Shown: one piece after another, positions 6,506-15,445 of the stretch | Position numbering within the stretch: position 1 is the stretch's first letter | Layout: the number at the start of each line of letters is the position of its first letter | NCBI GenBank assembly: GCA_018648865.1 | Contig: JABGQH010000004.1 | Span: 141,146 to 200,974 of the forward strand | Source of the DNA: Candidatus Peregrinibacteria bacterium | GTDB taxonomy: Bacteria > Patescibacteriota > Gracilibacteria > Peribacterales > Peribacteraceae | Direction: 5' to 3' | Length of the DNA stretch: 59,829 nt | The notes under the pieces: model-generated | What the model saw: only the letters and a program-made list of their open reading frames with translations | What the model was told of the DNA's origin: nothing | Databases searched by the model: none | Program-made: the position numbers and the translations under genes

Positions 6506-8944
6506 ATGAAACAAAAACTCCTCATTGCCATGTTCGCTTTGTGGCTAGTACCCACTAGTGGATTCGCCATTTCTATCCAAGCTGATGATACTGTCGCAGG
6601 GCTTGGAACAGATATAGACATAACCGATATCTCTACAAGTGGAGAGATTAATCTAGTTACAACTCCCCCATTTGGTAATGAGATAATTACCGAAATACAA
6701 TCAGATAGCATGGGCACCGCTCATGTACAAATATCTGGAATGGATACAGAAGTCGCAGGAATATACACTGTAATAGCAGAAAAGGATGGTAAACAAATTG
6801 GAGTCACATCTTCATTCGAAGTACTAGTTGATGGAATACACGAATCAAGTAGCTCTATAAGTAGCTCACCCAACTTCTTAAGCTCAGATGGAAAAGAATA
6901 CGCAACTGTAACTATTGTATTGCGTGATAAGTATGGAAATCCTATTAAACGAAGACCATTACAATTAATCAGCACTAGATCATCTGATCGTATAGAAGCA
7001 GTTAATAACGAAACAGATGAAACAGGAGAACAGCAATTTAAAGTAAAAGCTTATGAACAAGGAGAAATGATTCTACGTGCTATAGATTTAATAAGTGGAA
7101 AAGTTCTAAACAGAGAAACAATTATAGATGTAGATACTGTGCAAGCAGTAGGTGGAACATATCAAGCTACAACTCCTATATCTACTTACGGACGTCAGTT
7201 ATTCCGTCCAGGAACTAGTAACAATACTGGAACATCTTATAACTCAAATCTTAGAGCTCAGTTGCAATTTGAACAGATAGATCATTTTGTTATTACAGCT
7301 CCAGCTGAACTAAATGTTAATGAAGATACAACTCTAAGAATCGCTGCTGTAGATGTTAATGGAAATCTAGTAGAAGACTACACAGGAGTAGTGCTTCTAT
7401 CTTCTACAGATCCTTCTGCTTTCTTGCCACTTAACGGAACAGTAACTTTCCGACCACAAGATCTAGGGGAGAAGCAGCTAACACTAGGACTTAGATTTAG
7501 GACTGCAGACAATCACATCCTGCATGCGCAGGACAGTGAAAGACCAGAAATAATAGGAGAGACAATTATTAAAGTAACAGGAGGACCAAACAATAATGCT
7601 GGAGCAAAGCTGATTCAGGTAACAGAGCCTGCAGATAATGCGTTGTTAAATAGCACCTCTATTACTGTAACTGGTGAGGCAGAACCATTTGTTAACCTAA
7701 TAGTTACAGGAGGAACAGAACCTGTTAACGGAGAAACAGATATTTATGGAGAGTTCTCTATAGATATAGAATTAGATCCAGAAGTAACAGATCACGTACT
7801 TCGTGTAAGAGACGAAGCTGGATTACTTGATTCAGGAGATATCTCCTTTATGTTAGATACCACTGCTCCAGAAATTACTAGAGTGTCTTTGTCCCCAGAA
7901 AAACCAATAGAAGGAACAGATGCTTTATTAGTTATAGAATTGGAAGATGGTGTAGAAGAAATATCTGCAGAATTAGATGGAGAAATATTAATACTAGAAA
8001 AAGCATTAGGTGACGATAATAAATATCAACACTTATTTACTGCACCAGATTCTGGAATATACGATTTAGTAGTAACGATAGTAGATGAGGCTGGTAATTC
8101 AACAATTGAAACAACTCAAATAGAAATAGGAATGAAAGGGCTACCAAAAGTACAGAACGTAACGTCTAACACAGATGCAAATGCTGTAAATTTGCAATGG
8201 GATGCAGTAACAGAAGAACCAGTAGAAGCATACCGAGTATATGTAGGAGAAACTCCTACAGAGTTCTCGTTTAGTTTGGAAACAGGATACGCAACAACAT
8301 CTGTTCAAATCGCTGGGCTACAACCAGGAATGGATTACTACTTTGCAATAACAGCATTAAAAGGAGAACGAGAGAGTGATGAGAAAAGTGATGTAATAAA
8401 AGCAACAATGTTGGGCTTAAGTCTAAAAACAACTGCACAAAAAGATGCACTTATGTTGGACTGGTCAAACATGCAGGTAGGGATTCCCCTTTCCTCTTTT
8501 GTTTTAGAGTATGGAATCGAACCAGAGGTATTTATTGAAAAGAGAATCCTAAATGGGGAACTAAGGAACTACACAATTCGTGATCTACTTAAAGAGGTAA
8601 AATACTTTGTAAGAATCACACCTGTAAGTGTTACAGGAGAACTAATGTCAGATCTAATTGCAGAAGGTGAAGGTATACCAATGAGTACAGGAGAAGGATT
8701 CGTAGCAACCTCTGGTGAACCAGTCCCATCTAATATTGATCTACAAGCTCAATTACAAAACCCAGGACCAATTAACCTGCATGGCAGCGCTCCAGCTACA
8801 CCTGGAACAGGACTACCTAGCTTTGTATGGCTAACATCATTAATAACAGCAGCAGGGCTAATGTATATCAGATGGAAAAGGAAAAAATCACTGCAACGAA
8901 CAGTTGCATTTCTACAAGACGTAGAAAAAAGGTACCATTCATAA
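6506..8944 (+). CDS. Large surface protein with Ig-like and Fn3-like repeats
   Basis: An 812-residue protein with a signal peptide (about 1-22, ending GFAIS). Several beta-rich repeats follow: a bacterial Ig-like region (YATVTIVLRDKYGNPIKRRPL near residue 135), another around 250-340, a Big-type repeat starting near LIQVTEPADNALLNSTSITVTG (about 370-455), DTTAPEITRVSLSP (about 450-545) and two fibronectin III-like domains (LPKVQNVTSNTDANAVNLQWD, about 550-740). A C-terminal membrane helix (about 772-790) is followed by basic RWKRKKS, so the protein is anchored with most of it outside. It is likely an adhesin or cell-surface scaffold. The next gene starts 4 nt after its stop. Confidence 0.85.
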   Translation: MKQKLLIAMFALWLVPTSGFAISIQADDTVAGLGTDIDITDISTSGEINLVTTPPFGNEIITEIQSDSMGTAHVQISGMDTEVAGIYTVIAEKDGKQIGVTSSFEVLVDGIHESSSSISSSPNFLSSDGKEYATVTIVLRDKYGNPIKRRPLQLISTRSSDRIEAVNNETDETGEQQFKVKAYEQGEMILRAIDLISGKVLNRETIIDVDTVQAVGGTYQATTPISTYGRQLFRPGTSNNTGTSYNSNLRAQLQFEQIDHFVITAPAELNVNEDTTLRIAAVDVNGNLVEDYTGVVLLSSTDPSAFLPLNGTVTFRPQDLGEKQLTLGLRFRTADNHILHAQDSERPEIIGETIIKVTGGPNNNAGAKLIQVTEPADNALLNSTSITVTGEAEPFVNLIVTGGTEPVNGETDIYGEFSIDIELDPEVTDHVLRVRDEAGLLDSGDISFMLDTTAPEITRVSLSPEKPIEGTDALLVIELEDGVEEISAELDGEILILEKALGDDNKYQHLFTAPDSGIYDLVVTIVDEAGNSTIETTQIEIGMKGLPKVQNVTSNTDANAVNLQWDAVTEEPVEAYRVYVGETPTEFSFSLETGYATTSVQIAGLQPGMDYYFAITALKGERESDEKSDVIKATMLGLSLKTTAQKDALMLDWSNMQVGIPLSSFVLEYGIEPEVFIEKRILNGELRNYTIRDLLKEVKYFVRITPVSVTGELMSDLIAEGEGIPMSTGEGFVATSGEPVPSNIDLQAQLQNPGPINLHGSAPATPGTGLPSFVWLTSLITAAGLMYIRWKRKKSLQRTVAFLQDVEKRYHS

Positions 8945-8948
8945 AGCA

Positions 8949-9944
8949 ATGCGAACTCGAACAATATCAATTGGTGGCGCTACCTATGACGTCTTCATTC
9001 AGCTTGATAAAGACACCGTAACATCTACGCAAAATGATGATGCTTTTACATTTCCTCTAGGATCAAAGATACATACTCAAAAAGTTATTGAGTCATGTGG
9101 TGGTGGTGCGTCTAATACATCTGTGGGGCTTTCTAGGCTCGGCTGCGATGCAGGATTCTGTGGAGTAGTAAGTGACGATCAATGGGGAGAGAAACTACTA
9201 CAGAACCTTAAAAATGAAAAAGTAGATACAAGATGCGCAACTATAGTTGAAGAAGAAGTATCTAGTTTCTCTATCATCCTTACATCTGGCAGTGGCGATA
9301 GAGTTATTTTGTATGACCCAGGAGCAAACAAGCATCTGCATGATGCAATCTTTAACAAAGAGATGGTTTGCAATGCACAGTGGATGTATTTGAACCACAT
9401 TCAAGAAAACAGCTGTGTTATACAAGATGACTTAATAGAAATAGTTACAATGAATAAAGATATGGGACTAACTTGGAACCCCGGTGGATGCCAAATAGAA
9501 GCAGGAATAAAACCTGAAAATAATAGAAAGCTTTTGTCTCACACAAATCTATTACTTTTAAATAAAGAAGAAGCGCTTAAATTCACAGAAAAGGAATCTG
9601 TAGATGAAGCAATCAAGGCACTACTGCAGGCTGGTGTAACTAACGTATGTATTACCTCTGGATCTGCAGGATCCAAAGCATCTGACGGAAAACAAGTATA
9701 CGAATGCCCTATTATTAAAACCGAAAACATAACCGATACAACAGGTGCAGGAGACGCATTTGGGGTCGGTGCTAGTTGGGCTTTGATGCAAGGTAGAAAC
9801 TTGCCAGAATCCATGCAAGCAGGTAGCATAAACGCAGCTAGCGTTGTTCAATATATCGGCGCTCAGGATGGCCTGCTCACAGAAATAGAAATGAATGAAC
9901 AAATGAAAAATACACAACTTGATGTGAAGGCCAGACCACTCTAA
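8949..9944 (+). CDS. PfkB-family carbohydrate or nucleoside kinase
   Basis: A 331-residue ribokinase-fold enzyme. The N terminus, ISIGGATYDVFIQLD, is the first beta strand. GGGASNTSVGLSRLGC is PfkB signature 1, and DTTGAGDAFGVGASWAL (about 260) is signature 2 with the catalytic Asp and the anion hole. Family members phosphorylate ribose, fructose, adenosine or related compounds with ATP. The true substrate cannot be told from sequence by eye; adenosine or ribose would fit a cell with a purine pathway. It is packed between the surface protein and a gene of unknown function. Confidence 0.88.
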   Translation: MRTRTISIGGATYDVFIQLDKDTVTSTQNDDAFTFPLGSKIHTQKVIESCGGGASNTSVGLSRLGCDAGFCGVVSDDQWGEKLLQNLKNEKVDTRCATIVEEEVSSFSIILTSGSGDRVILYDPGANKHLHDAIFNKEMVCNAQWMYLNHIQENSCVIQDDLIEIVTMNKDMGLTWNPGGCQIEAGIKPENNRKLLSHTNLLLLNKEEALKFTEKESVDEAIKALLQAGVTNVCITSGSAGSKASDGKQVYECPIIKTENITDTTGAGDAFGVGASWALMQGRNLPESMQAGSINAASVVQYIGAQDGLLTEIEMNEQMKNTQLDVKARPL

Positions 9945-9964
9945 ACAATTACACACTTTCTAAC

Positions 9965-10603
9965 ATGTCCGAAGACAATCTAATAAATATACAGGAGCTA
10001 ATTGAGTCAGCTGAATCTTCTTTGAAGACTGCTCAAGCAATGTTGCGTTCTATGACAGGAGTTCGCGATACAGGAAAAGAAAAGTTCTCTATGAAAGCAG
10101 AAACAATGGGAGCAAGTGTATCTGTTGGATCAGAAGGAAAAGTAGTAGAAGGAGTATTTGATGGTCAAAACATGGTAGACACAGAAGGTCAGACCTATCC
10201 AGTGCCTGCAAACTATGCAAGTAAGAGTAAATTAGTAGAAGGAGACGGAATGAAGCTAACAATCACAGATGAAGGCAAATTTATTTACAAGCAGATATTG
10301 CCTGTAAACAGAAAAATGATCGTTGGAACTCTGATTCAAGAAGATGGTCAATATAAAGTACTAGGCAAAGGAAAAACATTTAGAGTACTACTTGCCTCTG
10401 TAACTTTTTATAGAGCAGAGGTTGGTGATCAAGTAACAATTCTATTACCAGAGGAAGGAGAAGGAATATGGGGAGCAATAGAAGCAGTAATTCCAAAACA
10501 CTTGGCAGAAGCTGCTGCAAAAAATACAATAGAAGCGCAATCAACTTCAGAAGAGGATGGTGAAATGAATCCAACTGTAGAGATTGCAGATTCAGAAGAA
10601 TAG
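9965..10603 (+). CDS. Conserved-looking protein of unknown function
   Basis: This 212-residue, acidic protein has no signal peptide or membrane span. Residues 1-30 form a likely helix (IQELIESAESSLKTAQAMLRS). The middle is rich in short beta strands with Gly turns (VVEGVFDGQNMVDTEGQTYPVP, IVGTLIQEDGQYKVLGKGKTFRVL), suggesting a small beta-barrel or duplicated beta domain. The C-terminal 40 residues are acidic and probably disordered. It lies in a tight plus-strand run with the kinase (20 nt upstream) and a TPR protein (22 nt downstream), likely one transcript. I do not recognise a family. Confidence 0.7.
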   Translation: MSEDNLINIQELIESAESSLKTAQAMLRSMTGVRDTGKEKFSMKAETMGASVSVGSEGKVVEGVFDGQNMVDTEGQTYPVPANYASKSKLVEGDGMKLTITDEGKFIYKQILPVNRKMIVGTLIQEDGQYKVLGKGKTFRVLLASVTFYRAEVGDQVTILLPEEGEGIWGAIEAVIPKHLAEAAAKNTIEAQSTSEEDGEMNPTVEIADSEE

Positions 10604-10625
10604 AATTTTTTATCTTCCTCATTAA

Positions 10626-11936
10626 ATGAAACTACAGGTACGTATCATCGCTCCCGTTGTATTAGCAATTATCTGTGCAGGAACACTGGCTACATTTCTT
10701 TGGTGGCAGTTGTCTCAATCAACACTTTTGTTACAAAGAAGTGCTTCTGAACAAGAGGTCACAATAGATACAAATTCCGATGTTATAAGTACAACAGTCT
10801 TAACTGACCCAAGAGACCAAGCGCTATTCCACCTAAGGCAAGGTGACATGTTAGCCGTTAGAAACGAATGGGCAGGTGCCGCAGCACAGTATGAACAGGC
10901 TGTAGAAGCAGGTGGAGGATTACCAGCACTTAGGAAGATGGCACAAGCACAGTTGCAACGCCGTGACATGAAAGGAGTGCAAGAGACTATAAAGAAAATG
11001 AAAAAGGAAGGTGCAAGAGCAGAAGATCTTCTGCTTCTTGAAAGTATTGTTGCTCTTAGAAAAGGAGAACTAGTACAAACTAAATCACTACTAGAAAATG
11101 CAGATGATTCACCTCAAAAAGAATATGGACTCTCTCTTCTTTCTATAATAGAAGGTAATCACACTGCAGCCAGAGAGCATTTAGACAATGTGATAAACGG
11201 ATGGGAGCCGGTGCTTAGAACATATGCCAGAACATTGGTTGCTGCGTATCAGGAATTTGAATTATTTTCAGAGAGCCAAAACATTCATTTAGTTACTCTG
11301 CTTTCTAGAGCACTAGCTCAAGTACAAGAATGCGAACTTGCTTTGCCACTCCTAATTCAAGTAACTCAAACAAAAGGAGATTACAGAGACGCTTGGATAG
11401 TTCAGGGTTACTGTGAACTAAGTACAGAACGACCAGAGCAAGCACTCGCCTCTTTGGAACAGGCATATAACATTGATCCTCAAAAACCAGAAGTTCAATA
11501 CTTCCTAGGTCGCGCATACGAAGAAACGGGAGACCTAGCTAACGCAAATACATTCTTTCGATATGCACTCGCAAATGGGTTCCGCCCAGAGTCTGAAATA
11601 CGTAGAAGCATTGCAAAGATAGAATATTCAATCGGCAATGTTTCAGAAGCACTACAACAATACGAAGTTCTAACTAGCCTACCAGACGCATCCTTGGAAT
11701 CGTTCCACGGATATATAACTACCAGTGTAGAAGCAGGTAAAACAGAAGAAGCATTCTATATGGCACAAAAAGCAGTAGAAAAGTACCCAGATGATCCATC
11801 TGCGTATGAACTACTTGGATGGGCTGCAATGGAGGCAGATAAGATTGAAGAAGCAAGAGAAGCCCTAGAAACAGCATTAGAAATGAGTCCTTTCCTAGAA
11901 GGCGCAAAAGACAAATTGAAACAATTAGACGATTAA
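10626..11936 (+). CDS. Membrane-anchored tetratricopeptide-repeat protein
   Basis: The 436 residues begin with an N-terminal anchor (about 8-29, VVLAIICAGTLATFLWW). At least six TPR-like helical pairs follow: LRQGDMLAVRNEWAGAAAQYEQAVEAG near 75, LASLEQAYNIDPQKPEVQYFLGRAYEETGDLANA near 280, and PDDPSAYELLGWAAMEADKIEEAREALETALEMSP at the C terminus. TPR arrays are protein-interaction scaffolds; the anchor places this one outside the membrane. It may organise envelope or surface-protein assembly together with the upstream genes, but no partner is shown by sequence. Confidence 0.85.
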   Translation: MKLQVRIIAPVVLAIICAGTLATFLWWQLSQSTLLLQRSASEQEVTIDTNSDVISTTVLTDPRDQALFHLRQGDMLAVRNEWAGAAAQYEQAVEAGGGLPALRKMAQAQLQRRDMKGVQETIKKMKKEGARAEDLLLLESIVALRKGELVQTKSLLENADDSPQKEYGLSLLSIIEGNHTAAREHLDNVINGWEPVLRTYARTLVAAYQEFELFSESQNIHLVTLLSRALAQVQECELALPLLIQVTQTKGDYRDAWIVQGYCELSTERPEQALASLEQAYNIDPQKPEVQYFLGRAYEETGDLANANTFFRYALANGFRPESEIRRSIAKIEYSIGNVSEALQQYEVLTSLPDASLESFHGYITTSVEAGKTEEAFYMAQKAVEKYPDDPSAYELLGWAAMEADKIEEAREALETALEMSPFLEGAKDKLKQLDD

Positions 11937-11937
11937 C

Positions 11938-11966
11938 AAAAAAGACCAGAATTAACCTCTGGCCTT
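11938..11966 (-). terminator. Terminator of the minus-strand RNA (possibly bidirectional)
   Basis: On the minus strand, AAGGCCAGA and TCTGGTCTT pair around loop GGTTAAT and run straight into TTTT. On the plus strand the same stem could end the TPR gene transcript, but the T-tract there is interrupted. Confidence 0.7.
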
Positions 11967-12325
11967 CCTTGTAATTTTTTGATGCTCTCTTTCTCGGACT
12001 ATCAATAGTTTACCGAAGTGACTACTGAGCCGTTTTGTTGAAAGATTGCTTAAGGGGAAGCACCCTCGACCCTCTACCTTGCTGAGGTCTCTTGTTTTTT
12101 CTCGTGACCCTACGAGATCCCCTTACGAGTTCTTTTAAACTCAGCATTCGCCAAGAGAACATGGGGATAGGTGTGTGCATGACTGCCAAGCAACTTCACA
12201 TCGGCGACACGACATCACAGAGCAGAGAGGAGCGTGTACACAAACTAGGTTTATATACACGGTTCTCCCTGCGAGAGAATTTCTATGGAATTAATGATCT
12301 GGGTATTTATTTTTTGTGATTCGTT
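11940..12325 (-). ncRNA. Candidate structured RNA of about 380 nt, family unknown
   Basis: This 539-nt gap has no credible ORF. The minus strand has many stems. The best is a 13-bp hairpin, CGTGTATATAAAC-CTA-GTTTGTGTACACG, near 12233-12261, whose two G-U pairs exist only on the minus strand and so fix the orientation. Others are CTCGT-AGGGTC-ACGAG, AAGGGGA pairing with TCCCCTT about 65 nt away, ACTAT-TG-ATAGT, and the terminator stem at 11942-11966. Size and structure recall housekeeping RNAs. I could not find the RNase P core (GAGGAAAGTCC), the tmRNA acceptor end or the SRP tip, so it stays unassigned. Confidence 0.5.
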
Positions 12326-12442
12326 TAATTACTTTTTTATTAAACAAATCAGATTATTGTACTAAATTTTGCCCAAAAAGGCAATAGCAATATGGGGGAT
12401 GCTGGTTAAAAGTGGTTTAATTAATACATTTAACTGAATTAT

Positions 12443-12469
12443 TGACAGATATACTTTTCATAATATAGT
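12443..12469 (+). promoter_or_regulatory. Promoter upstream of 12476, probably leaderless
   Basis: TTGACA (12443-12448) and TATAGT (12464-12469) are separated by a short 15-nt spacer. The ATG at 12476 falls where transcription should start, which suggests a leaderless mRNA. Confidence 0.5.
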
Positions 12470-12475
12470 TAGCTT

Positions 12476-12883
12476 ATGGAAATTACATTGGTCTCTGGCA
12501 ATAAAACTCCAATATCACCTGATTCATTAGATGAGTCAGCAATTGCCGAACTTAATGAGTTGGTAGGAAAAATGAAATTTGTCGCTTTAGAAGTAGAAAT
12601 TGAATCAGTCAGGACAAACATAGCAATAATATTTAGTAGTGGAATTGAACATAGTAGTGTTCTCTCTTCTCACATTAAATCTGAAGACCAATTTCTAGGA
12701 GCAGGCTTTGTAAAAGGAGATGGTAGTATTATTTTTGATTCTAACTCATGTAGAGAATGGCTAGGAAGAGATGCCCCAGTAGATGAAGAGGATAAGGAAT
12801 CACTGAAATCAGCAATTGAAGATAAAACTATTCCTCTAATTAAATACTTAATTGAAAATAAGCCAAAGTGGCCACTTGAATAA
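12476..12883 (+). CDS. Small protein of unknown function
   Basis: The 135 residues are acidic, with no signal peptide or membrane span. A beta-rich middle (MKFVALEVEIESVRTNIAIIF) is followed by a helical C terminus ending KYLIENKPKWPLE. No family is recognised. It is the first of three small plus-strand genes placed just left of the 13.7-20.9 kb cluster, with its own promoter. These could be cargo of the same accessory region, for example small regulatory or immunity proteins, but nothing in the sequence shows that. Confidence 0.6.
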   Translation: MEITLVSGNKTPISPDSLDESAIAELNELVGKMKFVALEVEIESVRTNIAIIFSSGIEHSSVLSSHIKSEDQFLGAGFVKGDGSIIFDSNSCREWLGRDAPVDEEDKESLKSAIEDKTIPLIKYLIENKPKWPLE

Positions 12884-12906
12884 TTTATAATGTTTATTTA
12901 ACTAAT

Positions 12907-13164
12907 ATGGAATTACCTGAACTAGAAAATAAAGCGCATTCATTATCAATAAGAATGACTCCATTGTATGGAGATAACTCTACAGAGGAACTTGAGGTGA
13001 TTGATGATTATTTTATATCTGAACTAGCAAGAAGTGTTGCTGAGGAGGTACGTGGAGTTTTATTCGATGCACTAATGAAAATTCCTAGGTTAAATACAGG
13101 AACAAGATTGACCTATGTATCAACTGAAAAAGTCATTTGCGCTCTAAAAGAGGCTCTTGGATAA
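12907..13164 (+). CDS. Small protein of unknown function
   Basis: An 85-residue, mostly helical, acidic protein that starts 24 nt after the preceding stop and is probably co-transcribed with it. The segment DYFISELARSVAEEVRGVLFDALMK looks amphipathic. There is no signal peptide, metal-binding motif or recognisable fold. Coding is supported by length, the AT-rich codon style shared with neighbours, and tight spacing. Confidence 0.55.
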   Translation: MELPELENKAHSLSIRMTPLYGDNSTEELEVIDDYFISELARSVAEEVRGVLFDALMKIPRLNTGTRLTYVSTEKVICALKEALG

Positions 13165-13225
13165 AACTTATTTACTTAAGTTAATACTGTAAAACAAACA
13201 ATACATTTGGTATATTCAACTTGAA

Positions 13226-13438
13226 ATGATCGAATCTAATAAAGGATCGGGATTTGAACTCTTAGGGAGAAGATTAAGTGCTGTTAGCACGGATGTTATT
13301 ATTGAAGGAGAAGCAGGTGGAACTTCGGAGGAAATCGCTAAAGCATTGTCCCAAAGGGGAATTGGTGTATCAGCTATAGATGGCATTGATGATGAGGACA
13401 TGCGAGAACTTATAGCATGTATGAGAGATGGCATTTGA
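13226..13438 (+). CDS. Very small protein of unknown function
   Basis: 70 residues, ending in TGA. The pattern IIEGEAGGTSEEIAKALSQRGIGVSAIDGIDDEDMRELI has alternating helix and Gly turns. I do not recognise it. It is the last of the three small genes left of the cluster. Confidence is limited by size. Confidence 0.45.
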   Translation: MIESNKGSGFELLGRRLSAVSTDVIIEGEAGGTSEEIAKALSQRGIGVSAIDGIDDEDMRELIACMRDGI

Positions 13439-13557
13439 TATAGATATATGTTTTTGCACACACTCAAATTCATAACTGTTTCACTGCTTTATTGATCCCC
13501 TGCTACACCTAACTTCGCCCTTTGGGCTTCGCTAGGCGCGCTGTTATACTGAATACG

Positions 13558-13707
13558 ATGCATATGCACTGTAATAAAGTTTTAGGCATGATGATTGCGA
13601 TAATTGTGAGTGTTGCATTGTTAGCAGTTTTAATTCTGTTCACAGGAACAGTAACAATACTTTCTAGTAGTAAAGACTATCAACAAATAGATACTAATCT
13701 ATACTAG
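13558..13707 (+). pseudogene. Truncated copy of the membrane-anchor gene at 21236
   Basis: The ORF codes for 49 residues whose first 36 match the N terminus of the 21236-22615 product. The fragment has MHMHCNKVLGMMIAI and the full gene MNLHINKVFGLILAV; both continue to LILFTGTVTILS. After that the reading diverges into a short unrelated tail and stops, where the full gene continues for more than 400 residues. The first 70 nt differ at many sites, while the next 37 nt are identical. It looks like the left stump of a gene cut or duplicated when the 13.7-20.9 kb cluster arrived. It could still make a small single-span membrane peptide. Confidence 0.6.
13631..13667 (+). repeat. 37-bp direct repeat, left copy (possible attachment site)
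   Basis: Identical over 37 bp to 21309-21345. Its core is the inverted repeat CTGTTC-ACAG-GAACAG. The two copies lie in the same codon context of a truncated and a full-length gene and bracket the seven-gene cluster, 7,678 bp apart. No recombinase gene is seen between them. Confidence 0.75.
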
Positions 13708-13740
13708 AAAAAGAAGTGAACCATTTATTATTATATTACT

Positions 13741-14625
13741 ATGATTATACCGCGACTAAACACGAATCAAAAAATTGCATTTATTAATGTTTCTGATTCA
13801 CCTGCAAAAATAACAAATAAGAATATTGAATCAGGAATATCACGAATCAAAAATCTTGGTTTTGAAGTTGAATTTAGTCAAGATTCAATACTTACAAGAA
13901 TGGATAGCAAAAAACAGGCATTCGAGTTTAATAAACTTGTAAAAAGAGAGGAAATTGGATGCATTATTTGTACGAGCGGTGGGACTAATTGCATATCTAT
14001 ACTTCCATATATAGATTACAACTTGCTAACAAATAATCCAAAAGTAGTTATGGGTACAAGTGATTGCTCACATTTGCTTCAAGCAATAACTCACAAGACA
14101 AATGTGGTTACTATTGATGGCCCTGTTGTGAATAGGCTTGGTGAATGGTCCCAAATAGGGGAAGCAGCTTTTGTTGATTATTGTATTCAAGACAAAAACA
14201 TTATTTATAATAAACCTGAAGAATGGCATATATTTTCTGAGGGAAGTGCAAAGGGTATTTCTTTGTCTGGGAATATAATAACGACTCTATCGATGCTTTT
14301 TCTTCTTAATAAAAACACTCTAGATAATACAATCCTATTTATTGAAGACCACTCAAATGAGAATGAAGAAATGATTCAATACTGGTTTTCAGTATTGCAA
14401 GAAAAAGGTGTATTTGAATCTATAAAAGGAGTGGTATTTGGGACTTTTTCTACTTGCTCAACTTTAGGAATAACACAAATACTATATAACAAATTTTTTA
14501 AGGATCTAAATATTCCTGTTATACAGACTGATTTATTCGGTATTAAGAATTATTGCCCAATTCCTATTGGAGCAAATTGTTCCATTGATACAACACAAGA
14601 AACAATTACTTTTTACTGTGCATAA
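13741..14625 (+). CDS. S66 peptidase-like protein (LdcA/MccF family), catalytic His apparently lost
   Basis: This 294-residue protein has the S66 layout. The N-terminal domain carries IGCIICTSGGTNCISILPYIDY and the nucleophile elbow MGTSDCSHLL (Ser near residue 116). The C-terminal domain carries the catalytic-Glu segment ILFIEDHS and a final PIPIGANCSID that corresponds to the family's PxGxxxxLD. Where LdcA and MccF have FGH before this, the sequence reads LFGIKNYCPIPIG, so the triad His seems replaced by Ile. LdcA trims murein peptides; MccF hydrolyses the amide of microcin C-type aminoacyl nucleotides as self-protection. It converges on the operon below with a 20-nt overlap. An immunity or processing role is inference. 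Confidence 0.8.
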   Translation: MIIPRLNTNQKIAFINVSDSPAKITNKNIESGISRIKNLGFEVEFSQDSILTRMDSKKQAFEFNKLVKREEIGCIICTSGGTNCISILPYIDYNLLTNNPKVVMGTSDCSHLLQAITHKTNVVTIDGPVVNRLGEWSQIGEAAFVDYCIQDKNIIYNKPEEWHIFSEGSAKGISLSGNIITTLSMLFLLNKNTLDNTILFIEDHSNENEEMIQYWFSVLQEKGVFESIKGVVFGTFSTCSTLGITQILYNKFFKDLNIPVIQTDLFGIKNYCPIPIGANCSIDTTQETITFYCA

Positions 14626-15445
14626 TTGCAGAAAGTTCATTTCTAAGAAGCTCAAGGTTATTCTTATGAAGGCTTGCGTCCCCACCTGGCTCGCATACTA
14701 AATAAACATCTTGCTCAAACTCAGACATTGTCCTAACTATATTAGAAAGTACATTCCTTAAAAGATTAATATCAGGAAACTCTTGTTCCTTAGCCGCAAA
14801 TACCTTTCCATGAACATCAAAAGGCCTATTGGCTGTGAGACTTGCTAGATGAAAGTATTTTGCTCTTTGTGCTTTTTTGAGCATTTGCACCAAAAAAGCA
14901 TTATCTGATTGTGTACTTGCATATAAATGCCCAGTATCCAATAATGGATTTTCTGTTTGAAATTCATATGGTTCAGTATTGTAAACTTCTCCTTTCCACA
15001 TTAAAGAAGGAGGCACATTTTCAATAAATACATTTCTACCAAGTGATGATATCCAATTAATTGCATCTTGCAATTCTATATGTCCTCCTTTGCCAAATAG
15101 CTTTCGTTTTGTTGAAAAATTCCATGAAGTTGGTGTATGTAAAATCCAACCTTTTGGACTAAACTTACCATTAATTTTATCTATTATATCACCAATAATA
15201 ACTCGAGATCTTATTCTAATTGCTCTATTGGCTGATGCAATATTCAACAATATTTTATCATCTTCATCATCAAATGATGTTGGAAGATGACCAAACCACG
15301 GTAGCCCCATACTTTCTAATTTTACAATGGCACTATCTTGAACATCATTATCTTCTTGCTTAACAATAAGCTCAAAAAAATCAGGATTTGCATCAACTTT
15401 CTCATGCCAATCAGCCATTGAAGCCTTAATTCCAGTATAAATCAT
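14606..15445 (-). CDS. TIM-barrel protein, sugar isomerase / AP-endonuclease-2-like
   Basis: The 279 residues have the xylose-isomerase-like TIM-barrel pattern of metal ligands at strand ends: FIENVPP (Glu), LLDTGHLYAS (Asp, His), YFHLAS (His) and YLVCEPGGD (Glu). Such proteins isomerise or epimerise sugars, cleave DNA, or modify peptides (MbnB/DUF692 group); the exact class is not clear. It is the last gene of a four-gene minus-strand operon. Its ATG overlaps the TGA of the MurA-like gene (ATGA), giving translational coupling and supporting this start. A tailoring role on a sugar product would fit its neighbours. Confidence 0.72.
   Translation of the reverse strand: MIYTGIKASMADWHEKVDANPDFFELIVKQEDNDVQDSAIVKLESMGLPWFGHLPTSFDDEDDKILLNIASANRAIRIRSRVIIGDIIDKINGKFSPKGWILHTPTSWNFSTKRKLFGKGGHIELQDAINWISSLGRNVFIENVPPSLMWKGEVYNTEPYEFQTENPLLDTGHLYASTQSDNAFLVQMLKKAQRAKYFHLASLTANRPFDVHGKVFAAKEQEFPDINLLRNVLSNIVRTMSEFEQDVYLVCEPGGDASLHKNNLELLRNELSAIMHSKK

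Noticed and set aside
12092-12319. 75-codon ORF on the plus strand
   Set aside because: It lies in the structured RNA region, is opposite in strand to the G-U-supported fold, and has no start signal.
11940-12325. RNase P RNA or tmRNA
   Set aside because: Neither the GAGGAAAGTCC / ACAGAA core of RNase P nor a tRNA-like CCA end and tag ORF of tmRNA is present on either strand.
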